Shown here piece by piece: positions 39,481 to 48,968 of a DNA stretch of 64,000 bases. The notes beneath the pieces were generated by a model that did not search any database, was not told the DNA's origin, and saw only the letters and a list, made by a program, of their open reading frames with translations. Location of the stretch: NCBI RefSeq assembly GCF_900625025.1, contig NZ_LR130578.1:1-64000 (forward strand), given 5' to 3'. Origin of the DNA: Lachnoclostridium sp. Marseille-P6806 (lineage in GTDB: Bacteria; Bacillota; Clostridia; Lachnospirales; Lachnospiraceae). The first letter of the stretch is position 1; each line of letters starts with the position of its first letter. A program made the position numbers and the translations under genes.

Positions 39481-40911
39481 TCATCGCCGCCGCTTCCTGC
39501 GGGCCCTCCATGCAAAGAGGCTGCGGTCGGAATGCGCGTCGTTCGCGTGGACGCCGATATAGCTCGCCCTCGACTTGGAGAAGACGATTGTCTGGCTGTA
39601 ATAGAGGCTGGCGTAGCCAGAGAGCAGGTAGCTCACGATGCTCGCAAAAGCAAAATATACGATACCGCCCGAGCCGAGACCGCCGAACAGCTCACCCGCC
39701 AGAGCAAACGGTGCAAAGAGGCTGTTGGTCGCACCGCCGAATACCACGATCACGCCGAGCGCTGCAGAAAAGCCTCCGGGGAGTCCCAGCAGCGGCCCGG
39801 CAAAGGCCCCGAACGTTGCACCGATGAAGAAAACCGGCATCACCTCACCGCCCACGAGCCCGGCGCCCAGCGTGACCGCCGTGAGAATGAGCTTCAGGAT
39901 AAAATCATGGGGCCTCGCCGTCCCGAGAAGAATCGCATCGTCCATCATGTAGCTGCTTCCCCCCGCGTAGCCGTAGGTTCCGTCGAGCAACATGACCGCC
40001 GCGACCAGAGCGCCACCCACAAGCGCGCGGATCCAGCGGTTCGGGAGAAGCCGCTGCATAAAATGCGAGGTCGCGTGGAGCACGTCGCAGACCACGGTCG
40101 ACAGCACGGCCCCCAGCGCCGAGAGCACCGCCACACGCCAGAGAACCGACGTTCCGTACAGCGGAATGTCGACGGCATACCGCTCCGTATGCACGCCAAG
40201 GCGCGACGCCACAAGATGCGCGGCAATGGCGGCGATCAGATTGGGCAGCATGGAAATAGAGAAAAAGCTCCCGGAGGTAGTCAGCATGGTGATAAAAAAG
40301 GTCGCCGTGACCGGCGTTCCGAAAATCGCCGCGAACAGCGCTGCCATCCCTGCCCTGGAGCACAGCTCCGCGTCATTCGCATCAAGGCGGAGGAGGCGCG
40401 CGATGAAGTTGCCCAGCGTGTCGCCGATCTGAAAGGCCGCCCCCTCTTTGCCTGCCGAGCCGCCGAAGAAATGCGAGATCCACGTGCCTCCGATGACGGC
40501 AGGCAGAAGCTTCAGCGGAAGACGCTTTCCCTGACTCACCGATTCAACCATGGTGTCGAGATTCTGCCCCGTAGAGCCGGTGATCCGGTAGAGCCCTACG
40601 ACGAGAACACCCGCCAGCGGGAGCAGGAAGATCAGCCGGTGATGTACCTGAAAGAAAGCGTCCGAGAACACCAGCCCGTGATAAAACAGCGCGCCGAACA
40701 GGCCGCAGATGATTCCGACCACCGCGCCGATGAACGTCCATTTGAAAAAGCTCTCTGCGCTGATCCACAGATTCACGAGCTGCGTCCGGTAATAGGAAAT
40801 ACTCAGATCATCCGGCCTGCCGCCTCCGTCCGCTCCCCGGGCCTCTTTGATTTCCTCTCCCGTCTCCGCTCCGTTTCCCTGCTTTTCCAACTCCATACCG
40901 CACTGTTCCAT
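39481..40911 (-). CDS. CLC-family anion transporter, CLC-F-like filter
   Basis: A 476-residue polytopic protein of the CLC chloride channel/antiporter superfamily. The anion-site segment reads SHFFGGSAGKEGAAFQIG, where chloride CLCs have GKEGP or GREGP; with TGQNLDTMV and LPLKLLP before it this looks closer to the fluoride-exporting CLC-F clade (GREGT, GNNL). The gating Glu is kept. Later segments include GGEVMPVFFIGATFGAFAG. Several starts are possible (GTG 40926, ATG 40911, ATG 40896); 40911 has GAGGCGGAG. No fluoride riboswitch was found upstream, so the substrate is open. Confidence 0.82.
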   Translation of the reverse strand: MEQCGMELEKQGNGAETGEEIKEARGADGGGRPDDLSISYYRTQLVNLWISAESFFKWTFIGAVVGIICGLFGALFYHGLVFSDAFFQVHHRLIFLLPLAGVLVVGLYRITGSTGQNLDTMVESVSQGKRLPLKLLPAVIGGTWISHFFGGSAGKEGAAFQIGDTLGNFIARLLRLDANDAELCSRAGMAALFAAIFGTPVTATFFITMLTTSGSFFSISMLPNLIAAIAAHLVASRLGVHTERYAVDIPLYGTSVLWRVAVLSALGAVLSTVVCDVLHATSHFMQRLLPNRWIRALVGGALVAAVMLLDGTYGYAGGSSYMMDDAILLGTARPHDFILKLILTAVTLGAGLVGGEVMPVFFIGATFGAFAGPLLGLPGGFSAALGVIVVFGGATNSLFAPFALAGELFGGLGSGGIVYFAFASIVSYLLSGYASLYYSQTIVFSKSRASYIGVHANDAHSDRSLFAWRARRKRRR

Positions 40912-41120
40912 ATCGCTCCGCCTCACTGTCGTTCCTTTTTATGCCGCACAGGCTACTCTGCTTCGTGCGGTTTGTTGGCCGCGGGCGTCCTGCATGAACC
41001 GCCTCCGGGCCGCGTCCGGGATCTCCTTTTTCGGGGTCCCGCCATTTACAGCACCGCTATTGTACCGTATTTTGGTAATTATAGCAGTTGAATTTACTTA
41101 TTTTTCCTGTAAAATGACAG

Positions 41121-41148
41121 TTGTTGCAGTCAGCATTATTTATATAGT
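41121..41148 (+). promoter_or_regulatory. Candidate promoter of the ABC-F/PHP-HAD operon
   Basis: Plus strand TTGTTG (41121-41126), 16-bp spacer, TATAGT (41143-41148), 36 bp before the ABC-F start. A second possible pair, TTGAAT/TAAAAT, lies just upstream. Confidence 0.45.
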
Positions 41149-41183
41149 AGAAAGTTTTCATCAAAGAAAGAGGTCTCCGCTCC

Positions 41184-42830
41184 ATGATCGCAGCCAATAA
41201 CGTTACCTACCGCGTCGGAAAGAAAGCGCTGTTCGAGGAAGTCAACATCAAATTTGTCGAGGGCGAGTGCTACGGCATCATCGGTGCAAACGGCGCTGGA
41301 AAATCCACGTTTCTGAAGATTCTCTCCGGACAGCTCGACACCACAAACGGCACCATCTCCATCACGCCCGGGCAGCGCCTGTCCTTTCTCGAGCAGGACC
41401 AGAACAAGTACAACGATCTGGAGGTTCTCGAAACCGTCATGCAGGGCAACGCACGCCTGTATGAGATCATGAAAGAAAAGGACGCGCTCTACGCCAAGAC
41501 GGATTTCAGCGATGCCGACGGCGAACGCGCTGCGGAGCTGGAGACTGAGTTTGCGGAGATGGACGGCTGGAACGCCGAGACGGACGCCGAGACGCTCCTC
41601 ACCGGTCTCGCGATCGCTCCCGAGCTCCATCACCTCACCATGGGCGAGCTTAGCGGCGCGCAGAAGGTCAAGGTACTGCTCGCCCGCGCTCTCTTCGGCA
41701 ACCCGGATATCCTGCTCCTCGACGAGCCGACGAACCATCTCGACATGGACGCGATCGCATGGCTCGAGGAATTCCTGATCGGCTTTGAAAACACGGTCAT
41801 CGTAGTCTCGCACGATCGGTATTTCCTCAACAAGGTCTGCACCTGCATCGCCGACATCGACTACGGCAAGATTCAGCTCTACGCAGGCAACTATGATTTC
41901 TGGTACGAGTCCAGCCAGCTCATGGTCCGCCAGATGAAAGAGGAGAACCGCAAGAAAGAGGAAAAGATCAAGGAACTCAAGGAATTCATTTCCCGCTTCG
42001 CTGCCAACGCCTCAAAGTCCAAGCAGGCGACCTCGCGCAAAAAGGCCCTCGAGAAGATTCAGCTCGAGAATATCCGCCCCTCCTCCCGCAAGTACCCTTA
42101 CATCGACTTCCGGCCGGACCGCGAGATCGGGAACGAGGTGCTCACGGTCGAGAACCTCAGCAAGACCATAAACGGCGTGAAAGTGCTCGATCACATCTCC
42201 TTTGTGATGGGCCGCAATGACAAGATCGCCTTTGTCGGCGGGCAGGAGCTCGCCAAGTCCACACTCTTTGAAATTCTGATGGGAAGACTCGAGCCGGACG
42301 AGGGAAGCTTCAAGTGGGGCGTCACCACCTCCCAGTCCTATTTCAAAAAAGATAACACCAGCCTCTTCGACTCCGATCTCAATATCACCGAATGGCTGTC
42401 GGGATATTCTGCCAATAAGGACGTTACCTACGTCCGCGGCTTTTTGGGGCGCATGCTCTTCCCCGGCGAGGACGGCGTAAAGAAGGTCCGTATTCTCTCC
42501 GGCGGCGAAAAGGTGCGCTGTCAGCTCTCGTCCATGATGATCAGCGGCGCGAACTGCCTCATCTTCGACGAGCCGACGAACCACCTCGACATGGAGTCCA
42601 TCTCCGCGCTGAACGACGGCATGATCCGCTTCCCCGGCGTCGAGCTGATCGCCTGCCGCGACCATCAGGTTGTGCAGACCACGGCGAACCGCATCATCGA
42701 ACTGCTCCCGGGCGGAGGCTATATCGACAAGGTCACCGACTATGACAGCTATCTCGCCGCGGACGCCGACGCCCGCCGCAGAACCGTCTATGTCTCCGAC
42801 GCAGAGGAGGACGAAGTCCTCGAGGAGTGA
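41184..42830 (+). CDS. ABC-F family ATPase (YbiT-like)
   Basis: A 548-residue soluble protein with two ABC domains and no membrane region. Domain 1: Walker A GANGAGKST, signature LSGAQ, Walker B ILLLDEPTNHLD. Domain 2: an altered P-loop GGQELAKST, signature LSGGE, Walker B LIFDEPTNHLD, and ACRDH in place of the usual SHD switch. A charged linker (about 250-300) joins them. ABC-F proteins act on the ribosomal E site, in translation regulation or antibiotic protection; this looks like the housekeeping YbiT-type branch. Six bases separate it from the next gene. Confidence 0.92.
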   Translation: MIAANNVTYRVGKKALFEEVNIKFVEGECYGIIGANGAGKSTFLKILSGQLDTTNGTISITPGQRLSFLEQDQNKYNDLEVLETVMQGNARLYEIMKEKDALYAKTDFSDADGERAAELETEFAEMDGWNAETDAETLLTGLAIAPELHHLTMGELSGAQKVKVLLARALFGNPDILLLDEPTNHLDMDAIAWLEEFLIGFENTVIVVSHDRYFLNKVCTCIADIDYGKIQLYAGNYDFWYESSQLMVRQMKEENRKKEEKIKELKEFISRFAANASKSKQATSRKKALEKIQLENIRPSSRKYPYIDFRPDREIGNEVLTVENLSKTINGVKVLDHISFVMGRNDKIAFVGGQELAKSTLFEILMGRLEPDEGSFKWGVTTSQSYFKKDNTSLFDSDLNITEWLSGYSANKDVTYVRGFLGRMLFPGEDGVKKVRILSGGEKVRCQLSSMMISGANCLIFDEPTNHLDMESISALNDGMIRFPGVELIACRDHQVVQTTANRIIELLPGGGYIDKVTDYDSYLAADADARRRTVYVSDAEEDEVLEE

Positions 42831-42836
42831 CCGCCC

Positions 42837-44528
42837 ATGCATGCTGTTGATCTGCACGTCCATTCCACCTTCTCCGACGGTACCCTTACGCCGGCCGAGC
42901 TCGTCGCCCACGCGCGGGATCTCGGCCTCTCCGCGTTCGCCCTGACCGATCACGACACCACGGACGGCATCGAGGAAGCGCAGCGCGCCGCACGCGGCAC
43001 GGGCGTCGAGGTCATCCCCGGCATTGAATTTTCCACCGAATATCACGGCCGGGACATCCATGTGCTCGGCTACTATTTTCGCTGCGACAGCCCCGGATTT
43101 CAGGAGCGCATCCATGAATTTGCCGACGCGCGCGATCTGCGGAACCGGAAAATGTGCCGCCTCCTGTGCGAGGCCGGTCTTCCGGTTCCCTATGAAGGTC
43201 TCACGGCGGAAAACCCGGGTGCGGTGATCACCCGTGCGCATTTCGCCGCCTACATGGAGGCGCACGGCATCGTAAAAAGCCGCGCCGAGGCCTTTGACCG
43301 CTATATCGGCGATCACTGCAAATACTTTGTCCCCCGCGCCAAGATTTCACCGGCGATGGCCGTCCGCTTCATCCGCGAATTCGGAGGAGCCGCCGTCCTC
43401 GCACATCCCCTCCAGTATCAGATGGGAAAGGAAGCGCTGTCCTCTCTTGTCGCGGAAATGAAAGAGGCCGGCATGTGCGGCCTCGAGTGCATCTACTCTA
43501 AATATTCCCCCGCCGAGACAGAAGAGCTTCGCCGCCTTGCAGAGGCGCACGGCCTCCTTGTGACCGGCGGCTCCGATTTTCACGGCGCAAACAAAAGGGA
43601 TCTCGAGATGGGCACCGGCTACTGCGGAAAGCTCTTTGTCCCGGAGACGGTTCTGCTTGCGCTGAAGCACCATGTTTTTCACATCTCTCCCGAAACAAAG
43701 CTCTTCTTTGCCGATCTCGACGGCACACTCTTAAACAGCGAAAAGCACATCTCTCCCGCAACGCGGGACGCGCTGAATCACTGGGCCGCCGCCGGGAACC
43801 GGCTCGTGCTCAGCTCCGGCCGAACGCTTTTTGATATGCAGATGGTCCGGCAGGACAATCTGCTTCAGGATTTCCCCGGCCTCTACCTCTGCGCCTGCAA
43901 CGGCGCGGAGCTCTACGACTGCGGCTCGGAGGCCGTGATCTTTCATGAGGGGCTTCCCTTTGACGCCGTCCGGAAAATCGTGCAGCTCGCCGACGAGTGC
44001 GGCGTCTATATCCAAAGCTACAACGAGGCGGGCATCGTCGCCCGGTCCGCGGAAAAAGAGACGGAATTCTACCAGCGCTGGCACCGCATGCCGCTTTGTG
44101 TGACCGGCCCCGATCTCAGCTCCGGCATGTCGCAGGAGCCGTGCAAATGCCTTGCCATAGCACTGAATGCACCGGAAAAGCTCGAGCGTCTCCGCCGGCG
44201 CGTGAGCGACGAGCTCGCGGGCACAGCCTCCGCGTTCTACTCCAACCAGTGGTACCTCGAGATCGTATCGGTTCATGCCGGGAAAGGTGCCGCCGTGCAG
44301 CGAATCTGCCGCATGCTCGGCCTTCCGGTCAGCAGCAGCATTGCCGCCGGCGATTCCGAAAACGACATCAGCATGCTCCGCGAGGCAGGACTCGGCATCG
44401 CCATGTGCAACGGGATCAAGGAGCTCCCGGAGCTGGCCGCGGCCGCGGACATCATCACCCGCGATGACAACGACCACGACGGACTTGTCCCGGTTCTTGA
44501 GGCCCGGATGGACCGCGCCGGCGCGTAA
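42837..44528 (+). CDS. Fused PHP phosphoesterase and HAD-IIB (Cof-type) phosphatase
   Basis: A 563-residue two-enzyme protein. Residues 1-285 form a PHP domain with metal ligands in DLHVHSTFSDG, TDHDTTDG, AVLAHPLQY and SDFHG, like RNase AM/YciV and other 3',5'-nucleotide phosphatases. Residues 288-563 form a Cof-type HAD phosphatase: FADLDGTLLNS (Asp293, Asp295), LSSGRT, and GDSENDISMLREAGLGIAM. Both active sites look complete. AGGAG overlaps the end of the ABC-F gene, so the pair is an operon. Substrates are unknown; a two-step dephosphorylation is an attractive but unproven idea. Confidence 0.9.
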   Translation: MHAVDLHVHSTFSDGTLTPAELVAHARDLGLSAFALTDHDTTDGIEEAQRAARGTGVEVIPGIEFSTEYHGRDIHVLGYYFRCDSPGFQERIHEFADARDLRNRKMCRLLCEAGLPVPYEGLTAENPGAVITRAHFAAYMEAHGIVKSRAEAFDRYIGDHCKYFVPRAKISPAMAVRFIREFGGAAVLAHPLQYQMGKEALSSLVAEMKEAGMCGLECIYSKYSPAETEELRRLAEAHGLLVTGGSDFHGANKRDLEMGTGYCGKLFVPETVLLALKHHVFHISPETKLFFADLDGTLLNSEKHISPATRDALNHWAAAGNRLVLSSGRTLFDMQMVRQDNLLQDFPGLYLCACNGAELYDCGSEAVIFHEGLPFDAVRKIVQLADECGVYIQSYNEAGIVARSAEKETEFYQRWHRMPLCVTGPDLSSGMSQEPCKCLAIALNAPEKLERLRRRVSDELAGTASAFYSNQWYLEIVSVHAGKGAAVQRICRMLGLPVSSSIAAGDSENDISMLREAGLGIAMCNGIKELPELAAAADIITRDDNDHDGLVPVLEARMDRAGA

Positions 44529-44548
44529 ACGGCATACGGATGATCCTC

Positions 44549-44817
44549 TCACATGCTTGTGGTACGCTTTCCGATAGAGGATTGTGTCCCGCGGAAGATC
44601 GACAGAAAGAGATTGTTTGATACGACGACTATTGCTCTCCCACACTGATCAATTGCACGGCGAATTATTTCGATCTCATCTCCGCCATAGGTCAGCATCC
44701 ATTCATCATTCATGACAGCATACTTTACGCAGACGTCATCCACTTTGATGAAGTCAACTCCCCAGGACGCCGGATGGGCGACCTGCCTTACAGTATATTC
44801 CGTTCGCTTCCCTTTCA
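44549..44817 (-). pseudogene. Relic of a GH27-like alpha-galactosidase
   Basis: A minus-strand fragment of about 89 codons reads RQVAHPASWGVDFIKVDDV, followed by DEIEIIRRAIDQCGRAIVV, which matches the barrel region of GH27-type galactosidases (the Asp in FIKVDD is the nucleophile position). The rest of the enzyme is missing and the fragment starts next to a REP-like palindrome, so it is a decayed remnant. It lies just outside the alpha-galactosidase/ABC cassette. Confidence 0.6.
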
Positions 44818-44819
44818 TG

Positions 44820-44848
44820 GTAGGACAGGCTACGGTTCTATGTCCCAC
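44820..44848. repeat. REP-like palindrome, copy 1
   Basis: GTAGGACA and TGTCCCAC (one mismatch) flank a core containing ACGGTTCTATG. The same core and arms recur at 51674-51706. Such GGGACAGG..GGTTCT.GTCCC elements are seen scattered in Clostridia. The two copies bracket the lower-GC carbohydrate cassette. Confidence 0.65.
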
Positions 44849-44876
44849 ATCAGAAGATCGCCGGCGTTTTTGTTTT

Positions 44877-44914
44877 ACAAAAAGGCAGCCGAATGCCCGA
44901 AGCATTACGGCCGC
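44877..44914 (-). terminator. Terminator after the alpha-galactosidase gene
   Basis: A minus-strand stem (GCGGCCG-AATGC with GCATT-CGGCTGC, one bulge, TTCGG loop) is followed by CTTTTTGT. It lies 14 bp past the stop and ends the galactosidase operon. Confidence 0.8.
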
Positions 44915-44927
44915 TCTTTTTAATCGG

Positions 44928-47054
44928 TTATTTTAAAGTAACTCTGAAAAGTCTTGCTGCTGTCATCTGCGGCATCTTTACAGAAAGGACGCCATCTTTG
45001 AGTTCAAACTCACAGTTGACCCTGGAAGGATAGATAACCTCCACCTTATCGATAATTTTCCCGTCAAAATGAAGCGGAATTTCTGCGGTATCGGTCTTCG
45101 GCGTGAATACGGAAAGATATGCAACATCCTCCGTCTTGACACCATAAACCAAAACTGAATCGCGAATATTGTTGAATCCCACCGGCCAGAACGGGACAGC
45201 CTTACGGATATCACCGCGGATCCGCTTGTATACAGAAATACCTTCCCTCAAAAGGTCCATCGTGTGTTCGCCGAATTTCCACACCATGCCGCTCATGTAC
45301 GGGCGGAGCAGGATGCCGTTTATCATATTGTAGATAACATGCTCCTCTTCATTCTCGTACGGATAGACCCACATTCCTGCCTGCTCCGGTGTTACTGCAG
45401 AGGCGACATTGGACGCGATGTAGGAGTTGTAAATATAATCGGTCTGGTCAGAGGTCGACTGCAGAGACAGAAGGCGAAGCATGCCGTAATCCATTCTCTG
45501 CGCACCGGAACCGCAGTTCTCGATGACGAGGTCCGGATGCTTTCTGAAGATTTCTTCATACCATCTGTGAAGCGCTTCGTAGTGACCAAGCACCGCACCG
45601 GCACAGCTTTCGGTATTCAGATCGGAGCCGATTCCCTGCGTTACATTGTAGTCTATCTTAAAGTATCCCACGCCGTAATCGTTGATCAGGCGGTCTACGA
45701 CGTCCATGCAGTATTGATAGACTTCCGGATTTCTGAAGTCCAGAAGGTATCTCTTATTATCGATGTGACGTTTCCCATGACGGCATACAAACCAGTCATC
45801 CGGGAGCTTAGCGGCCAGTTCGCTGGCAGTCCCCATGACTTCGATTTCCAGCCATAGTCCCATCTTCATGCCCTTGCCGTTGGCGTAATCGCAGATTGCT
45901 TTCAGACCATTCGGGAAACGCTCCGGAGATTCGACCCATTCGCCGACTCTGTCCCACCAGTATCCTTTATCATACCAGCCGCAGTCCAGGCAGTAATACT
46001 CGCATCCCATTGCAGCGGCTTTATCCATGATAGCGCGTTCTTTTTCATCAGTAGGATCGCCCATCAGACAGTTCATATAATCGTTGAAAACAACATTCAG
46101 CTTTTCATCATCGTCGTTCGGCCGTCTCATCGCGCGGCGGTACAGAGTCAGCGCCGCTACAGAATCCGAAACATCACCTTCCACAACGCCAAAGGCTGCC
46201 GGTACCGTCGTGAACTTGATTCCCGGTTTCAGGTTCAGCCACCACGCGTGTTCCTGCTCCGTCGGTCCGGATAATGCAATCGCCAGTCTCTTCCCGAGTT
46301 CCGTATCGTACTCGATATGCCACTGACCGGAGGACTCTACCTGGAAGATATAGGTTTCTTTCATTTCTCTGTCCTGGCAGATTCCCATCGGCAGGTATTC
46401 AACGGATGACCAGGAGCTGTGGCCTGTGTAGGCAAAACGGTTGTTGCCGAATCCCGGTGTATTGAATCCGTCGACCACCATTCCTGACAGATTAAGGTCT
46501 GTAAGATCCTCTTTTTTCCAATGAGCTTCACAGTCCCAGCTGTTATAAGGGATATAAATATCAGTTTTGTCGAAATAAGGCTGCTTGCCGTTTCCGCAGA
46601 CATTCTGATAAATGAATGAGGAAATGTATTCTACCGGCCAGCTCTCTGTGCCCTTATTCTCCAGTTCCGTGAAAACTCGAACAACCGGGATATCATCGTA
46701 GAAAGTCATGTGATAATAAGCATAGATATCGCTCTCAGTTTTGAGGGTGATGACCAGTTTCTTTCCTGCAGCATGTTCATTCACTACATGATTTACATAC
46801 TTAAAATCCAGTGAAGCACTGCCGGAATTATGACGATAGCCGTGCGTACCGCGGGTGGATTTTCCTGTTACATTAATCTCGATAATAGGATATATCACTT
46901 GTCCCATTTCTCTTCCGCTGCCATTGCCGATCTTGACTTCTCCAGCATTTCTAAGGCTCGACGGAACAAACTTTTCCAGTTCTACAACGCCATCATCGCG
47001 AATGTTGAATGCAACATAAAGGTTTTTTTCCAACATTTCAATTTTCTGTGACAT
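44928..47054 (-). CDS. Alpha-galactosidase, GH36 family
   Basis: A 708-residue cytosolic alpha-galactosidase: N-terminal beta-sandwich (about 1-330), TIM barrel, C-terminal beta domain. The nucleophile is Asp468 in VGYFKIDYNVTQGIG and the acid/base lies in the SDQTD motif (Asp536/Asp539). IENCGSGAQRMDYG and LDCGWYDKGYW are typical GH36 barrel segments. It would split alpha-galactosides (melibiose, raffinose family, or host/plant galactosides) imported by the ABC system whose genes precede it. AAGGAG in front of the ATG; 107 bp after the permease gene. Confidence 0.92.
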   Translation of the reverse strand: MSQKIEMLEKNLYVAFNIRDDGVVELEKFVPSSLRNAGEVKIGNGSGREMGQVIYPIIEINVTGKSTRGTHGYRHNSGSASLDFKYVNHVVNEHAAGKKLVITLKTESDIYAYYHMTFYDDIPVVRVFTELENKGTESWPVEYISSFIYQNVCGNGKQPYFDKTDIYIPYNSWDCEAHWKKEDLTDLNLSGMVVDGFNTPGFGNNRFAYTGHSSWSSVEYLPMGICQDREMKETYIFQVESSGQWHIEYDTELGKRLAIALSGPTEQEHAWWLNLKPGIKFTTVPAAFGVVEGDVSDSVAALTLYRRAMRRPNDDDEKLNVVFNDYMNCLMGDPTDEKERAIMDKAAAMGCEYYCLDCGWYDKGYWWDRVGEWVESPERFPNGLKAICDYANGKGMKMGLWLEIEVMGTASELAAKLPDDWFVCRHGKRHIDNKRYLLDFRNPEVYQYCMDVVDRLINDYGVGYFKIDYNVTQGIGSDLNTESCAGAVLGHYEALHRWYEEIFRKHPDLVIENCGSGAQRMDYGMLRLLSLQSTSDQTDYIYNSYIASNVASAVTPEQAGMWVYPYENEEEHVIYNMINGILLRPYMSGMVWKFGEHTMDLLREGISVYKRIRGDIRKAVPFWPVGFNNIRDSVLVYGVKTEDVAYLSVFTPKTDTAEIPLHFDGKIIDKVEVIYPSRVNCEFELKDGVLSVKMPQMTAARLFRVTLK

Positions 47055-47161
47055 GATATATGCTCCTTAAATATGATTATTAATACTACGGCGTAATTTT
47101 TTCTGTATACCGACTCCGATTTTTTCTGATATCCAAAATCAGGTACTCTCATACAAGTCTC

Positions 47162-48055
47162 TCAGCTCTTAATTGCCGAATCCACCTGGCCTTTAATAAA
47201 GTATTTCTGAAGGAACAGGTACAGGACGATTAAAGGCAGCATACCTACAACTGCGTTTGCAGCCGCCTGACCATAATCATTCATTACAGAACCGAAGAAA
47301 GTCTTAATAACCAGAGTAATCGTTGCCATCTCTGCTTTCTGCAGGAAATAGTATGAATACGTATATTCATTCCATACACCTACACCCTGCAGAATAATAA
47401 CAGTAATCGTAACCGTCCGCAGCTGAGGCAGAATAACCAGGAAAAAAGTCTGCATATTGCTAGCACCGTCAATTGCGGCGGCTTCATCCAATGCTCTTGG
47501 AATCGATCCGATGAAATTGGTGTACAGGAAAATAACCAGAGGAAGACCAAACGCACTCAGGATAAGTACGATCCCCCAATATGTAGAAGTCCCATGGATC
47601 TTTGACATGGTGGAATATACACCGACCAAAGTAGTAAGCGGTGTAATCATCATGACGCCCATGATCAGATTTCTGATAACTTCATTAAATTTAGACTGAT
47701 GTCTTGCCAAAGCATAGGAAGCCATACAGCCTACAATAATCTCAACAAGAAGGACCAGAACTGTAATAATCAGTGAGTTTTTAATACCGTTAAAAATCTC
47801 TCCGGTTTGAATGAGCTTCTGATAATTATCCCAATATATGGGGTTTGCCAGCTGAATTCTCGAAGATGTATCGTTAAATGCCTTCAATGATACATTAATG
47901 ATGACATAAAACGGAAACAGATAAGCAAACAGAAGGAAAAGCCCGATCAGATATTTCCACCAGTCTTTTTTTCGGAAGGAGACAGATCCCACCTCATCCG
48001 GCTCATGAATAACTCCTTCTCCGGTATCTGTATACTTCTTTTTATTTTTCATCAT
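47162..48055 (-). CDS. Carbohydrate ABC transporter permease, MalG type
   Basis: A 297-residue six-helix permease; the EAA loop is at ALDEAAAIDGASNMQTFFLV. A charged N-terminal tail of about 33 residues precedes helix 1 (YLIGLFLLFAYLFPFYVIINV). The start overlaps the MalF-type stop by 4 bp. It works with the SBP at 49062 and, as in the first transporter, with an ATPase from elsewhere. Confidence 0.92.
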   Translation of the reverse strand: MMKNKKKYTDTGEGVIHEPDEVGSVSFRKKDWWKYLIGLFLLFAYLFPFYVIINVSLKAFNDTSSRIQLANPIYWDNYQKLIQTGEIFNGIKNSLIITVLVLLVEIIVGCMASYALARHQSKFNEVIRNLIMGVMMITPLTTLVGVYSTMSKIHGTSTYWGIVLILSAFGLPLVIFLYTNFIGSIPRALDEAAAIDGASNMQTFFLVILPQLRTVTITVIILQGVGVWNEYTYSYYFLQKAEMATITLVIKTFFGSVMNDYGQAAANAVVGMLPLIVLYLFLQKYFIKGQVDSAIKS

Positions 48056-48927
48056 GATTCCAGGCTCCTCTCTTGTTTGCGGAAGCAGCTGTTAACAGTC
48101 ATTGAGATAATCATGATCATAACGAAAGAAAAAACGCCGATCGCAGCAGCATATCCGGCACGCTCTGAATCGAAATACCGGTTTGCAATGTAGGTTGCAA
48201 ATGAGTTGGTTTTCTTTGCGGGACCGCCATCTGTCATTGCAATGATAACATCGTAGAGTTTCAGACCGCCGATCAGGTTGTATGTAACGGAAGAAGAAAG
48301 TGCCGGAATAAGGTTTGGTAAAATAATATGATGGAATAGTTGCCACGAATTCGCTCCGTCAACCGTTGCCGCCTCGAGATAAGAATTGGATACTCCCTGA
48401 ATACCTGCAAGATAGATAACCATGGAAATACCAACGAACTGCCATGTATTAACAAATACAATAACCCCGATAGCATTCCATTCTTTTCCAAGCCAGTTCA
48501 CGGCGCCCATACCCAAGAACGCTAAAATATCGTTCAATACACCGCCTTTGCTCTGGAAAAAGAAATACATGATATAGCCCATGATCAAGCCTGATACCAT
48601 GGCCGGCATGTAAATAACGGTTCTTATAATGCCTCTTCCCTTGAACTTACTGTTCAGAAACAGCGCCATCGCAAGTCCGATCACCTGCTGCAGCGCAGTA
48701 CAGCCGAATCCATAGATCAGCGTATTTCTCATTGCAACCAGGAAGTTCTTATCATTGAACATGGAAATGTAGTTTGTTATCCCCACAAATTCCTTTGTCT
48801 GAGAATACCCATTCCAGTTAAAGAACGAAAGATAAAAAGCGTTAGCCAGAGGATATGCTACAAACAGCAATATGATAACAATCGCCGGTATGTAGTACAC
48901 ATCCAGTTTTTTATATCTTTTATCCAT
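48052..48927 (-). CDS. Sugar ABC transporter permease, MalF type
   Basis: A 291-residue permease; EAA motif in YLEAATVDGANSWQLFHHI. Six membrane segments, first at YIPAIVIILLFVAYPLANAF. It lies 134 bp downstream of the binding-protein gene across a hairpin, and is coupled to the MalG-type gene. Confidence 0.92.
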   Translation of the reverse strand: MDKRYKKLDVYYIPAIVIILLFVAYPLANAFYLSFFNWNGYSQTKEFVGITNYISMFNDKNFLVAMRNTLIYGFGCTALQQVIGLAMALFLNSKFKGRGIIRTVIYMPAMVSGLIMGYIMYFFFQSKGGVLNDILAFLGMGAVNWLGKEWNAIGVIVFVNTWQFVGISMVIYLAGIQGVSNSYLEAATVDGANSWQLFHHIILPNLIPALSSSVTYNLIGGLKLYDVIIAMTDGGPAKKTNSFATYIANRYFDSERAGYAAAIGVFSFVMIMIISMTVNSCFRKQERSLES

Positions 48928-48968
48928 ACATGCTTCTCCTACTCTGTTAACTGAAAGGTCTTAAGTAT

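Noticed and set aside
39424-41091. Plus-strand frame of 555 codons
   Set aside because: Antisense to the CLC gene, which has clear membrane segments and family motifs; the plus frame has no recognisable domain.
40912-41183. Fluoride riboswitch before the CLC gene
   Set aside because: The expected GGxGATGG and CTGATGxCTCCTAC segments are not present; only a simple CCGCAC/GTGCGG hairpin is seen.
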